Below the pieces are notes generated by a model. It saw nothing but the letters and a program-made list of their open reading frames with translations, searched no databases and was not told where the DNA came from. Shown here one piece after another: positions 23,601-35,734 of a stretch of DNA of 64,000 nucleotides (its first letter is position 1; every line of letters starts with the position of its first letter). A program made the position numbers and the translations under genes. Source of the DNA: Argopecten irradians (lineage: Eukaryota; Mollusca; Bivalvia; Pectinida; Pectinidae); NCBI RefSeq assembly GCF_041381155.1, contig NC_091144.1, positions 62,001 to 126,000 of the forward strand, written 5' to 3'.

Positions 23601-26211
23601 CAACCACTAAAAATAGAAATTGAACAAAATAATGAAACAAATTACCCATTTAAAATGCACAAAGACGTTATAATATATCAGTTTAACAAAAGGATACACG
23701 TTTCATTTGATTAAGCTAAAAAAGGGTTAGTACGATTTTTGTGCTAAATTGGAAATATGACAATTAGAGGATATTACCAGGAGAGATAAATTATGAAACA
23801 AATAACCCATTTAAAATGCACAAAGACGTTATAATATATCAGTTTAACAAAAGGATACACGTTTAATTTGATTAAGCTAAAAAAGGGTTAGTACGATTTT
23901 TGTGCTAAATTGGAAATATGACAATTAGAGGATATTACCAGGAGAGATAAAATAACGTGACCTGACAGCTATGATAAGATACATACGGATAACGACATTA
24001 GTCAGTGAGTTATCATGTTATGTAAATGATTTTTCTCTTAGTGCGATTGCCGACATCAGCCGTCGTATCACTCGCATCTATGTATTACAGGTTACTCGCA
24101 TAAGATGCAAGTAACCTGACATAGGTAAACTCACATGACATGTTACTCACAGCCGCAGATTAGGGGACAGGTTACTTACAAACCAATAAACATTTTTATC
24201 GCACCTCGAACAGATATGTCCCCAAATAATTGGGGGAGAGCTGTCACGTGGTGACCCCCTAACACTTTATATGGGGTCAGTAAATTTTATTATGGTGCAA
24301 TATGGCCGCTGTCGCCCTCGCTTCAAAATTTTAACACATTCTCTTCAACTAAATATACCATTTCATTACCGTAAAAATATATTTTACTTATTATTTTTTT
24401 ATGTAAAATTAATTTAAAATCGTTTTAATACTTCAAATTAAATGAAATGCATGTTTTAGATACGAGAAAGTTGATGACGCAGTGAAAGTCAAACGTAAGA
24501 ATTCAAGCGTTTTCTTGACTGCGATCATAAACAAATGGAGGGGTTGTTATCTATATATCTATCAACCCTCACTCTACAATTAATTTATCGGCATTACTTT
24601 AAGTGATTATCTCAGCGAGAATGCAGATATGATTATGGAGTCAGCGCTATAAATGTTGGATGGATGTTTGTGTCACTTTTGTTTGTGATGTTTTCAATAT
24701 ACAACCAGTCTGACTCTGATGTCGCATTGAGGTAGGCCTACTGTGCACTAGCAATGTCGAAATATTGTTGATTTATGAATCATTCAGTATTGTTCTTCGG
24801 GTTCTATATACGGTTATTTGCAGATTCCGGAAAGATATACAAAAACAAATATTTAGGTTATTTGTATTGTTTGTATACTTCGCCAGCAGGATTCATGTTT
24901 GATTTCAGATTCTTGAGAAAACAAATAAGAAACATAGATGTAATGAAACAAATAAATGGCCCTCGATGCGATAAATTCTTTATATAGTCAGTTACTGACC
25001 CCCTATAAAGGCATAGAGGGTCAGTGAGAGGTATAGGAGGCTCGAGCTACGCCATCGCCCCCTATAAATCTTACTGACCCTCTATGCCTTTATAGGGGGT
25101 CAGTAACTGACTATATAACTAATAGTATAACACTGTGTAGCACTTGTTTCATATCCACAAAAGAGACTAAAACCTAAAATCTTTGAATAATTGTTGTTAG
25201 GTATATGTACGAATCCCTTCAGAATCTCAGATATTATATGTGCATCAATTTTTAAGCCAACCGAATTGCGATAAAAGAATATTACATTTCGTGGAGTTTA
25301 TTTATGTTTAAAACTCTAGAGTAAAATATTAATTGGTTTCCATGTTCCCTACCCCATAGTGTGCAGCTGTGTCTTCCTACTCGCATCACAAGTGAGTAAC
25401 ATGTCATATAAGTTTATTTATGTCAGCTTACTCACATCACTCGTGTGTAACCTGACACGTTCTTTTTTCACTTTGTCAAGTTATTCACATATTATGTGAA
25501 TAACCTGTCATACTTAATTGCAAGTAACGTGACGGCTGATATCGACCATCGTACTTTTACCATGTGCATAGTGATACTGGAATATTATATTACATAACAA
25601 AGAAAATACTTCCAATGTCATTTTTAACGTATTAGAAACCCGTGTACAAAATACACATCACATAAATTAACACTGCTATTTCCAGACACTGACATTGACA
25701 ATGCCCCTGTTTACTGTTTAAACTGTCCCCACACTTTGTAATACATTGTACTCTGGCCGACAGCCACCTACAACATGATACCTACATTCAAGGTTATATC
25801 ATAACAGCCTAACTTTATTGATACACACTTCAGGGTTTTAAAATACCATACCAGCCCCGTTCTCATAATACCATCCTTAAAGGTTCTGAATGTTAGTCCT
25901 GATACCTACCTGCAGGGTTCTGAAATGTTAGTCCTGATACCTACCTGCAGGGTTCTGAAATGTTAGTCCTGATACCTACCTGCAGGGTTCTGAAATGTTA
26001 GTCCTGATACCTACCTGCGGGGTTCTGAAATGTTAGTCCTGAAATGTTAGTCCTGATACCTACCTGCAGGGTTCTCAAATGTTATAACAGCCCAATCACT
26101 ATGAACGTCCACATTCTTTATGTCGCCACCTCCACTCTTTCGCTCATTTTCAAAAAATAATGTAAGGGTCTCCTCTGTTGTTTGGTGTGAGTATCCTTTG
26201 ACCTTTATCAT
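20635..26211 (-). CDS. Tandem-RRM AIG1 (GIMAP-type) GTPase
   Basis: Four exons join in consistent phase 1: 26064-26211, 23358-23606, 22974-23093 and 20635-21530, giving 470 aa. An in-frame TGA just upstream fixes the ATG at 26211. Residues 1-83 and about 84-172 are two RRMs of the PARP10/PARP14/IFI35 type, each with the signature LTLxFENxRKSGGG and a closing HRLHGTDLEVESY-like strand; exon 2 carries the end of RRM1 and the start of RRM2. The single terminal exon encodes the GTPase: P-loop GKTGTGKS (190-197), DTPG (238-241), the GIMAP box GRFTQEEQDTV, TRKDDL (about 307) and FDNT. A charged coiled coil and a hydrophobic tail (SLLSPFTTIGGWFS) follow and could anchor it to membranes, as in GIMAPs. 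GIMAPs act in immune-cell survival and at organelle membranes. The ligand of these RRMs is unknown, and poly-ADP-ribose or protein binding is only a guess. Confidence 0.9.
21870..22290 (-). repeat. Old copy of the 145-bp tandem-unit family in the last intron
   Basis: Reverse-oriented, diverged units recur (TGACCTTCATTCAAGGTCAC; AAGTTCTTGAAGTTCAAGAG; TAGCATGCGATAAAGGGCTA). They parallel the units at 7.2-8.2 kb. Confidence 0.55.
22410..22602. mobile_element. Foldback MITE carrying CRE-like sites
   Basis: Imperfect 60-70 bp inverted arms begin ATTCCGAATTTGCATATTAC and run through GGTATCGATTGTGACGTCAT; the right arm has GTTACGTCAT in the same place. It inserted in the intron between RRM2 and the GTPase exon of gene 1. 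Confidence 0.65.
23633..23951. repeat. Tandem duplication of about 160 bp next to an exon
   Basis: The segment AAACAAATTACCCATTTAAA to GGAGAGATAAA is repeated almost unchanged (units about 23633-23794 and 23795-23951). It starts 27 bp upstream of the RRM1/RRM2 exon in transcript orientation, so it was created in the intron. It looks recent. Confidence 0.9.
24041..25552. mobile_element. Composite foldback element in intron 1 of gene 1
   Basis: Outer arms share an inverted CATCAGCCGTC-type end (24053 and 25530). They consist of short motifs such as AGGTTACTCGCATAAGATGC that themselves fold back, plus repeated GTTACTCACA-type words. Inside sits an independent hairpin (24981-25117) with perfect 45-bp arms starting TATATAGTCAGTTACTGACC. 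A partial related end occurs at 24260-24290 (TATGGGGTCAGTAAATTTT). No transposase. Confidence 0.6.
25880..26075 (-). repeat. 35-bp minisatellite that duplicates a splice donor
   Basis: Five copies of the exon-1 donor (CCTGCAG/GTAGGTATC; one copy CCCGCAG) occur at a 35-bp period (plus-strand TACC at 25907, 25942, 25977, 26012), with one 49-bp step to the true junction at 26064. Between donors lies ACTAACATTTCAG, which looks like a branch point and acceptor. Confidence 0.9.
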
Positions 26212-26404
26212 CCTTGTTCCTCTTCAGTTTCTGTCTTGCTGTAATTGGAGTCATTATTTTGATATTAATAATAAAATTGTGTATATGTAATGGGATTTAA
26301 ATTACAAAAATATCATCAAGATAATTTGTATCAGGAAATTAGAAGCAAATGGAAACTATTAATTATAGCTATATATATGATTTATACGCGTCTCTTTACT
26401 AGAT

Positions 26405-28911
26405 GTCGAATACCTCAAACTGTGTTTACCTCTGTTATAAGAATACCTCAAACTGTGTTTACCTCTGTTATAAGAATACCTCAAACTGTGTTTACCTCTG
26501 TTATAGGAATATCTCAAACTGTATTTACCTCTGTTATAAGAATACCCCAAACTGTGTTTACCTCTGTTATACGAATACCTCAAACTATGTTTACCTCTGT
26601 TATAAGAATATCTCAAACTGTATTTACCTCTGTTATAAGAATACCCCAAACTGTGTTTACCTCTGTTATACGAATACCTCAAACTATGTTTACCTCTGTT
26701 ATAAGAATATCTCAAACTGTATTTACCTCTGTTATAAGAATACCCCAAACTGTGTTTACCTCTGTTATACGAATACCTCAAACTATGTTTACCTCTGTTA
26801 TAAGAATATCTCAAACTGTGTTTACCTCTGTTATACGAATAACTCAAACTGTGTTCACCTCTGTTATAAGAATATCTCAAACTGTGTTTACCTCTGTTAT
26901 AGGAATATCTCAAACTGTATTTACCTCTGTTATAAGAATACATCAAACTGTGTTTACCTCTGTTATAAGAATACCTCAAACTGTGTGTACCTCTGTTATA
27001 CGAATACCTCAAACTGTGTTAACCTCTGTTATAAGAATACCTCAAACTGTGTTAACCTCTGTTATAAGAATACCTCAAACTGTGTTTACCTCTGTTATAA
27101 GAATACCTCAAACTGTGTTTACCTCTGTTATAAGAATACCTCAAACTGTGTTAACCTCTGTTATAAGAATACCCCAAACTGTGTTTACCTCTGTTATACG
27201 AATATCTCAAACTATGTTTACCTCTGTTATACGAATATCTCAAATTGTGTTTACCTCTGTTATACGAATAACTCAAACTGTGTTTACCTCTGTTATAAGA
27301 ATATCTCAAAATGTGTTTACCTCTGTTATAGGAATATCTCAAACTGTGTTTACCTCTGTTATAAGAATACATCTAACTGTTTTTACTTCTGTTATAAGAA
27401 TACCTCAAACTGTGTTTACCTCTGTTATGAGAATATCTCAAACTGTGTTTACCTCTGTTTTAAGAATACCTCAGACTGTCTTTACCTCTGTTATAAGAAT
27501 ACCTCAAATTGTGTTTACCTCTGTTATAAGAATACCTCAAACTGTGTTTACCACTGTTATAGGAATACCTCAAACTATATTTACCTTTGTTATAAGAATA
27601 CCTCAAACTGTGTTTACCTCTGTTATACGAATACCTCAAACTGTGTTTACCTCTGTTATAAGAATACCTCAAACTGTGTTTACCTCTGTTATAAAATACC
27701 TAAAACTGTTTTTACCTCTGTTATAAGAATACCTCAAACTGTGTTTACCTCTGTTATAAGAATACCTCAAACTGTGGTTACCTCTGTTATAAGAATACCT
27801 CAAACTGTTTTTACCTCTGTTATACGAATACCTCAAACTGTGTTTACCTCTGTTATAAGAATACCTCAAACAGTGTTAACCTTTAATATAAGAATACCTC
27901 AAACTGTGTTTACCTCTGTTATAAAATACCTCAAACTGTTTTTACCTCTGTTATAAGAATACCTCAAACTGTGTTTACCTCTGTTATAAGAATACCTCAA
28001 ACTGTGTTTACCTCTGTTATACGAATACCTCAAACTGTGTTAACCTCTGTTATAAGAATACCTCAAACTGTGTTTACCTCTGTTATAAGAATACCTCAAA
28101 CTGTGTTTACCTCTGTTATAAGAATACCTCAAACTGTGTTTACCTCTGTTATAAAATACCTCAAACTGTGTTTACCTCTGTTATAAGAATACCTCAAACT
28201 GTGTTTACCTCTGTTATAAGAATACCTCAAACTGTGTTTACCTCTGTTATACGAATACCCCAAACTGTGTTAACCTCTGTTATAAGAATACCTCAAACTG
28301 TGTTTACCTCTGTTATAAGAATACCTCAAACTGTGTTTACCTCTGTTATAAGAATACCTCAAACTGTGTTAACCTCTGTTATAAGAATACCTCAAACTGT
28401 GTTTACCTCTGTTATAAGAATACCTCAAACTGTGTTTACCTCTGTTATAAGAATACCTCAAACTGTGTTTACCTCTGTTATAAGAATACCTCAAACTGTG
28501 TTTACCTCTGTTATAAGAATACCTCAAACTGTGTTTACCTCTGTTATACGAATACCTCAAACTGTGTTAACCTCTGTTATAAGAATACCTCAAACTGTGT
28601 TTACCTCTGTTATAAGAATACCTCAAACTGTGTTTACCTCTGTTATAAGAATACCTCAAACTGTGTTTACCTCTGTTATAAGAATACCTCAAACTGTGTT
28701 TACCTCTGTTATAAGAATACCTCAAACTGTGTTTACCTCTGTTATAAGAATACCTCAAACTGTGTTTACCTCTGTTATAAGAATACCTCAAACTGTGTTT
28801 ACCTCTGTTATAAGAATACCTCAAACTGTGTTTACCTCTGTTATACGAATACCTCAAACTGTGTTTACCTCTGTTATAAGAATACCTCAAACTGTGTTTA
28901 CCTTTGTTATG
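26405..28911. repeat. 33-bp minisatellite, about 76 copies
   Basis: The unit TACCTCAAACTGTGTTTACC plus TCTGTTATAAGAA is 33 bp (11 codons). It keeps several frames open for hundreds of codons on both strands. A 99-bp three-unit higher-order pattern shows at 26.5-26.8 kb. The array lies in the 5' intron of gene 1, between its likely non-coding first exon (29.6 kb) and the first coding exon. Confidence 0.95.
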
Positions 28912-29609
28912 AGGATTATTGGCAGATGGATAGGTGCTATTAAAAGTTTGTTTATTAGCAATATCTGAGAAAAAGGTAATGTTTTACAGACTTTGATCTC
29001 AAAATAAGTAAATGTCATTAAAGATGCCTTATATACATTGACTTTGGTGAATTTTAACGGTAATATATACATGTATGTAGGACACTTAATTGTGTTTTAT
29101 GTCTACTATATGAAACATGCGATATCTGCTTGCGTTAATAGGTTGACGTACCTGACATTCACCAAATCATATCCTCAAATTAATTCAAGTGACTAAAAAA
29201 AAAACGCAGAAAAAAACCCATTTGGTATTTACTCGCAACTGAATATATTTAAGTTCCTTCCTTGTTTATGTCACACCATCACTATTTTATTGACCCCATC
29301 GTTTTTCAATGCATGGGTGATTGACTCCTACATAAAGGCTTTGCTGGTAAGAGAGAGCTTGCGGAAAGTTGCTGTAACATACCGCCCGTGTCTTTGCAAC
29401 CAAGTGAATATACAAAATCAAACTATTCGGTCTTTTTTGAGGACTAAATTATTTGTAATAAGTAAATAGTAATAAATAATGGGTTTGCTTTATTCGCCAA
29501 ACGCATTAACAGCCTTTCGTGAATCGCGTACGTCAAACAAAATATCGGCAGTGATACACAAAAGTACAAAAGGATATATACAAGCAACCAAACAAACATG
29601 CATACTTAC
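28912..29609. other. Intronic sequence of gene 1, nothing recognised
   Basis: AT-rich sequence between the minisatellite and the candidate first exon. No repeat or exon seen. Confidence 0.4.
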
Positions 29610-29745
29610 AAAAATACGACAAGCCCTGTACCCTGTCTATTGGAAATCTACTCCCTCCAAAACGGTCTGCGAATTCCAGGTGATGTGAAAATAAATGATG
29701 GAAATTGAAGTATTTATAGCAAAACCTTGTGTCATTCCTGGAAAG
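29610..29745 (-). promoter_or_regulatory. Candidate promoter and non-coding first exon of gene 1
   Basis: On the minus strand TTCCTGGAA (29737-29745, GAS/STAT form TTCN3GAA; the reverse reads TTCCAGGAA) lies 18 bp upstream of TATAAATA (29711-29718). A putative 80-nt exon then ends at a strong donor, GTATTTTT/GTAAGTATG (last base 29610). The likely partner acceptor, AATTACAG, precedes the coding start at about 26240. The same layout occurs at 59.7 kb. Confidence 0.5.
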
Positions 29746-30330
29746 ATATTTATACCTTAAGTTAGATAACCAGAACAGTTACATCAGTGTATAATTATAA
29801 ATACTGCGCGGCATGCTGTAGAGCTATGACTAAGTGATTAATATTTCCGAGAAATTCGGAATACTTGTCTTATCATCCACAAAAAACCAAAAACACTGGA
29901 AAGTCATATTAACAAAACGAAAGTGAAAGTGCCGTTTGGAAGGGAAAAACAATTAAAGATCCTGCAGCATTCAAAAGACTCTAGTTCGTGGAAGCACAAG
30001 ACATGTACCAGCCTTGAATTGCCTGGTTTAAATATTGCACTATTAGATTATACAAATAGGAAGGCAAAGAGGAAGAAAGTATGTGATCAGTAAATATCAG
30101 GTTGTATTTGGAGTGAGAACGGTTTGATGGGCCAAACAAAAAAACATCATCATCACCAATATCACTCCTACCTGAAATTATAAGCTTTTGAGTAACTGTA
30201 ATAAAATCAAGAGTTTGGTCCTTTGATGGAGCTTTATAACTGCACAATACTAATCCCAATCCTTATTTGGCATGAACAATTGTTAAATCTCAGAGCAGAG
30301 ATATACAAAATTATATTACCTGAAATACCG

Positions 30331-30865
30331 TTAAATTTCTTTGTTTGTTTGATTAATTTACGTCCTATTAACAGCTATGGTCATGTAAGGACGGCCTCCC
30401 ATGTATGCGGTGTGTTGCATGTATGTTGTGCGGGGTGTGTGTTTTTTGGAGACTGCGGTATATACATGTTGTGTCTTCTTGTATAGTGGAACTGTTGCCC
30501 TTTTTTAGTGCTATATCACTGAAGCATGCCGCCGAAGACACCAAGCAACACACCCCACCCGGTCACATTAAACTGACATCGGGCGAACCAGTCGTCCCAC
30601 TCCCTGTATGCTGAGCGCCAAGCAGGAGCAGAAACTACCACTTTTATAGACTTTGGTGTGTCTCGGCCAGGGGACAGAACCCAGAGCCTTCCTCACAGGG
30701 GCGAACGTTCAACTCAAGGCCAAAAGTGAGGCGGTGCCAAGGGAGGCATTAGGAAAGATAAAGTCAGTTAGGAAGAAGAGAAAAGATAAGATCCTAAATT
30801 TAGTCGCCTTTTACGATCATGCAATAGGGGCAGCAGGTACAATTCTAACGCCCTACCTGCAGGGC
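30331..30865 (-). mobile_element. SINE-like retroelement, 535 bp
   Basis: It is near-identical to the copy at 60949-61482 but in the opposite orientation. In its own orientation it starts CCCTGCAGGTAGGGCGTTAG and ends in a (CAAA)n tail. It has no long open frame of meaning. Target duplication not clear at this site. Confidence 0.75.
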
Positions 30866-33800
30866 TCAATATTTTATGCTGACTTTATAATGATTTTTTC
30901 TCACTGCTATGTTTACTCAGGGAGATGGTATTTGGAATGGTTTACAATCTAATTTTAAACTATACATGCATTGATATAGCCATTAGGTACACAGTTTTTT
31001 TATTTCTTCTTTTCTGATTTAATTACTAACCGACGACAGATTTTTTCATGGTATGTATACAGAATTTAATCTATTAACACACGCGCTTACACACATCTCT
31101 TACGTCATCGATTCTAGGAACTCGTGTGATATTTTCGGAGAGTAATGAAATGCCTGTCTGGCGCGTAGACACATGGACTGCAAGATGCTAGTATTCCCCG
31201 TAAAATGTTTATAAAATATACTTGGAATGTCTGTAGCTTGTTTATAAAAAAGTGCGTCGTACGATAAGCTATGTATTAACCTTGATAGTTAAAATTTTTG
31301 TATTAGTTATACAGAGTTTGTATTTCGCTGGACGTAGTCCGAGAGAGGTATATATACATATAGTAATGGGTCGCATTTTTTTTTTTACAAATTTTGTCTT
31401 TCGTCATCAATTTCATGTTTGGGTTAATATAGGAATTTGTTAATTAAAAACATAGAGAATTTTGTTGCTTAGTTTAAGCTGAAACAATTAGTGGTAACAA
31501 TTAATATCCTGGTAAATTAGCGAGTAATTATGGGAAACTGTTAGTAGTGTTACTATACATAGACGCTTTATTATACAAGTCCAACACCCTAAGGTTTAAT
31601 AAAAGACTTCCGTCAACGACTTGAACGTTTGTATAACATACAGTAAACAATTCATTGCTAACGTTAAACGATATCATGCTATGCTCAAATTAAACAGATT
31701 TTTATAGCATTAACCTGATTCATTAGCGAGGAATGCGGGGAAACTTGACACTACAAAGCGGTGTCACCGGCTCAGTATTCAGACCCGATCCACATAAAGT
31801 AAGACTATCGGCATGCTCATATTAATAATTATTTCTATATCATAACTTTACTAAGATCTGTATTATTAAGGCATATAAGTTTATTAGCTAGTTGAACTAT
31901 TAGTATTAACTCCAGATAGTCTTTAAAACTGAATACAAAAATAATTAATTATTTCAGAAGCTTACAAAGATATAGTAACATTAGGAGTCAAACAATGTAA
32001 AGGTCCTCCGCGTTGATCAGGGACGTACAATGGTATTACTCTATAACTATTTGAAATATGATGACAGTCGTATAAATCATTTCATCGAATGGCCTCATTC
32101 TCGAAAAAACGAATATTTGAAATAAAAGAGTTTCCCACTGAAATTTACATTTCTATAAACTGTTTGGTTGACTTGAAGAATGGACACATGGAACTATATT
32201 TACACTTGCTATGCTTGGTCACTATACGCTAATACTAGACGATTTTGTTTACCATAACTGCATGGTATCATTGAACTTTGAACTTGCGTAAGAAAATGTT
32301 CTATGCAACGTAAAAGGACTACTTTTTTTAAACAAACACATGGCTTTGTTTACATTTTGATGCAACATTACGTGTATATTGTTGTTTTTCATAGAATTTT
32401 GGAAAAATGTAAACAATAAATACATGTTTTATATTTATATATGATTCAAACAATTTTTAAATTAACAATTGAATAAAGAAACGGAAAAATATCCCGACCA
32501 GGACGACGTGCTTTCATTTTTGTTAAAAATGATGGGTGTCAAATGTAAACATTACCTCTGTATCTGTGTACGTCCTACGATCGAGTCTTTGGGGTGGACG
32601 GGCGTGAAACCTTCTGATAGAGGTCAGTTATAAACATATCCTCTTGTCTTTGTTCTTTGAGAATTTAATCATGTGTATTATAAAAACATGCACTGTTAGT
32701 AATCCACGTGTTGACAGTTACGCGTCACCACAAATACATTGTATCCATCGAACACAAGTGAAGTTGTTCCATCTATAGCCTAGATGGCGATGGATAAAAG
32801 CGTAGATTATATATCACATTGCTCCGAAGGATGTAATATCGTCAAGTCAGACGACAATCTCAAACAAATTTAGCTACTTGAACACTTGTGTTTTGACAAC
32901 TTCGGAAAACTCCACTGTGTAACCGTGCGTCAGCCTCGCCTCGCTGCACAATACCGGTCACCGAGTTCACACATGTGGCCGAGAACAAATACTTTATATT
33001 ATTACGCTATATATGAACTTTTTGCAAAATTTAATACCTACTTAAAGTTCTGATCTGATTAAATAAAATTATCTCTGAAATTTACTTTGTTTGTCATGTT
33101 TATTTTACACTAAAATATTGAACTTTTTTGTCGTCGCGGATGAATAATTCTACCTTACGTGCAGCGTCATCATTCGCTGTTCAATTGAGTAAGCTCCTCC
33201 CACTTTTGACCGACTTTTATTGAATAATTACGTCACTTTCAAATGACGATTTTATTGCATAAAATATAAATAAAAAGTCGTGTGAGTGTAAATATAGAGA
33301 TTGAATTTCGTTTTTATGTTAACCATGCTTGTATGGAGCAATTCCTCTAAGAATATATTCAATATGGGGCGCGTTATTCTTAGAGGAATTGCTCCATACA
33401 AGCATGGTTACCATAAAAGCGAAATCCAATCCCTATATGAATAAACGATTTGTTTTTAAATGTATCCATACATTGTTTAGAGTATAGAAAATACACCGAT
33501 TGTCATGTAACAGGGAATATCTGTTCGAGTCCGGAATTTCTTCCTTTATTGATTGTGACATTTCCCATTCGGCGGCCTAATCGTTTTATGTGTAGGTTTG
33601 GGAAGATCTTGCCTGGGTGCTTTAATAAATGATTTTACAAATGATACTATCGTGTCCCTCATTCTCTCTCTGATATGTATAAGGCAACTTTTATCTGTCC
33701 ACTCCATTAATCATAACTACGGAGAAATAATTATGGAAACAAGTGTGAATACCTTAAATCTCATGATTTGTTAGTAAGATAGATTTCAAAAAAAAAGATG

Positions 33801-35734
33801 AAGGTGAAAAAATTATTATTAATTGGCAGCATAAAAGATGTATGCTTGAGTCCACAGGATATTTGTTCCTCTTGTTTACATGAATTACAAAGCTTTGGAT
33901 ATGTAAGTGTTACAGGGCCTATGCAAATAAGACATACATATATACATTATCTAATATGTGAAGTAATGTTAATTGCGGTCACTCTGTTTTGTTCCTGAAC
34001 ACTGTGCTACTGGATAGTAACATCTGTTTTGAAATAATTATATATTCTGAAAAGAGTAGGATATCTGATATAGAGGGTCAGGGTGATCTGTACACCGGCT
34101 GTCAGTATACTTCGCCTGTCATCGAAAGCCACTTAATTTCCATTCAAACGACGTTTTCTCAATAACCGAAATGTACTGACATTATAGTGTGTTAAAATGA
34201 TATTTTGCAATAACAACCTGGTATTAGGTCGTACAACACTTATTCAAATGAAGAACTCGACTTTCATCCAGATCAGAGTATCGAAAATAAAAAAAAATAA
34301 AAAAAAAATAAAAAAAATCAATAATAATAAAATAAATGACTTGTTGCTAATATATACATGTAGCATGCTGGGATAAAGAGCTATCATAATATAAATACTA
34401 CCTGCAATGTATGTTTATCACCCGTCATCAGGGGTTTAATGTCTCTTATTTTTCTAATGCTCACTGCCGTGTGGTGACAGTGTGAAATGTCAAACGTCTG
34501 TCAACCAATCAGAATGCAGAATTCCCATCTAAGGTATAATACGTTAAAATATACGACCTTGACCTTCATGAATTGTTACATGAGTCCAATAGTCTAAAAT
34601 TGTGATAAAAACAACGTGAGTTACAAAAGATAGTATCCTTTCAAGGACAAAGTGAATATAAGAATAATTTAATAGCTTTGAGTTTGATAATTATATAACG
34701 CAACTACAAACGTCAAAGAAATGACGAAACATTTCTAATAGAGCAAGAAGAATTTTTGAAAAAGAGATATTCACAGTTTACAAAAACTAATTTAGCAAAC
34801 AGACGGACTTAATAAAAGAACTTGAAATAATTAATAGTCTTAAAAAGTTGATGTTAAAAGTTACCAGGTTAGAAAAGCACAAGTAAACTAATTGTAACTG
34901 TAATACAAAACTGAAACAATATAACAGATGCTAAATCTCTGGTCCTCTAAATTCAGCTGCAGTGCTTTATTTGATTAATTTACGTCCTATTAACAGCCGG
35001 GGTCATGTAAGGACAGATTTATACCATATTAAAATGCGTTATAGAACTAGAAAAGACAATAAAATCACAAAATTTGATGTAATTTTCCTGGTTAACATGT
35101 TTTTGGAATTATCAGAAATAGAAGAAAAAGGAGTAAACTAACGCATTGGATACCGCATTAACTATCGAAAGGTTTACGCTTGATGTTACAAATGTTTTGT
35201 CTGGACTATCAGTGGATAGCTAACGATACAGAATCAGTGAAGTATTCAATCATTCTTGCAAACTATTACAATATTTAGAAACAATACATAATTGAGAAAT
35301 TGGTCCACATAAACTAGGCAAGACTGTAGTGTTTATATTTAAAGTATGGTATGAGTGGACAGATGTCTTTATGTAAACCTACTTTAAGCCCTTTGATATC
35401 TATTTATACAGTTATTACAAATTATCTTGCTTCAATTGTCCATTACTTTGAAACTCCTTATGAAAACAGTTTAATAAACAAGATATGTAATATTGCATTA
35501 TGTACTGATTTCGTTCGACTACCTATATTGAAGTTAGTGACACAAGATAGCGCTTCGTGTTGCTTCTGGGCCTATGTATTGTTGCTATAAAATAAAGCAC
35601 ATTGTATGTCAAATATATGGAAAAGCGCCAATTAAAATTATTAGATATTGCGTGAAAGTGAATGTAAGATATGCAAAATTATAAATGAATCAGTTAAAAG
35701 TGATGAGTAAATGTTTAATGTGACCGCATGAGTC
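30866..35734. other. Intergenic, repeats only
   Basis: Low-complexity AT sequence. 31070-31250 resembles 45440-45740 and 47925-48230. 34280-34335 is an A-rich tract. 34970-35015 is a stray SINE tail (ATTTACGTCCTATTAACAGC). I found no exon here on either strand. Confidence 0.4.
33298..33432. mobile_element. Long hairpin, about 57-bp arms
   Basis: The left arm 33299-33355 (AACCATGCTTGTATGGAGCA core) is inverted at 33375-33432 with few mismatches, around a loop of about 19 nt containing GGGGCGCG. It is a miniature foldback element or a recently formed palindrome. Confidence 0.7.

Noticed and set aside
26405-28911. CRISPR-like regular repeats
   Set aside because: Units abut directly with no unique spacers, and the context is a eukaryotic intron.
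26290-28968. Open frames of up to 517 codons (RIPQTVFTSVI and NTSNCVYLCYK repeats)
   Set aside because: They are translations of a 33-bp minisatellite, open in several frames on both strands, with no start context or splice structure.
30653-30952. Open frame with ALGKIKSVRKKRKDKILNLV, and its match at 60902-61210
   Set aside because: Falls inside the SINE-like element; the shared sequence reflects repeat identity, not a gene.
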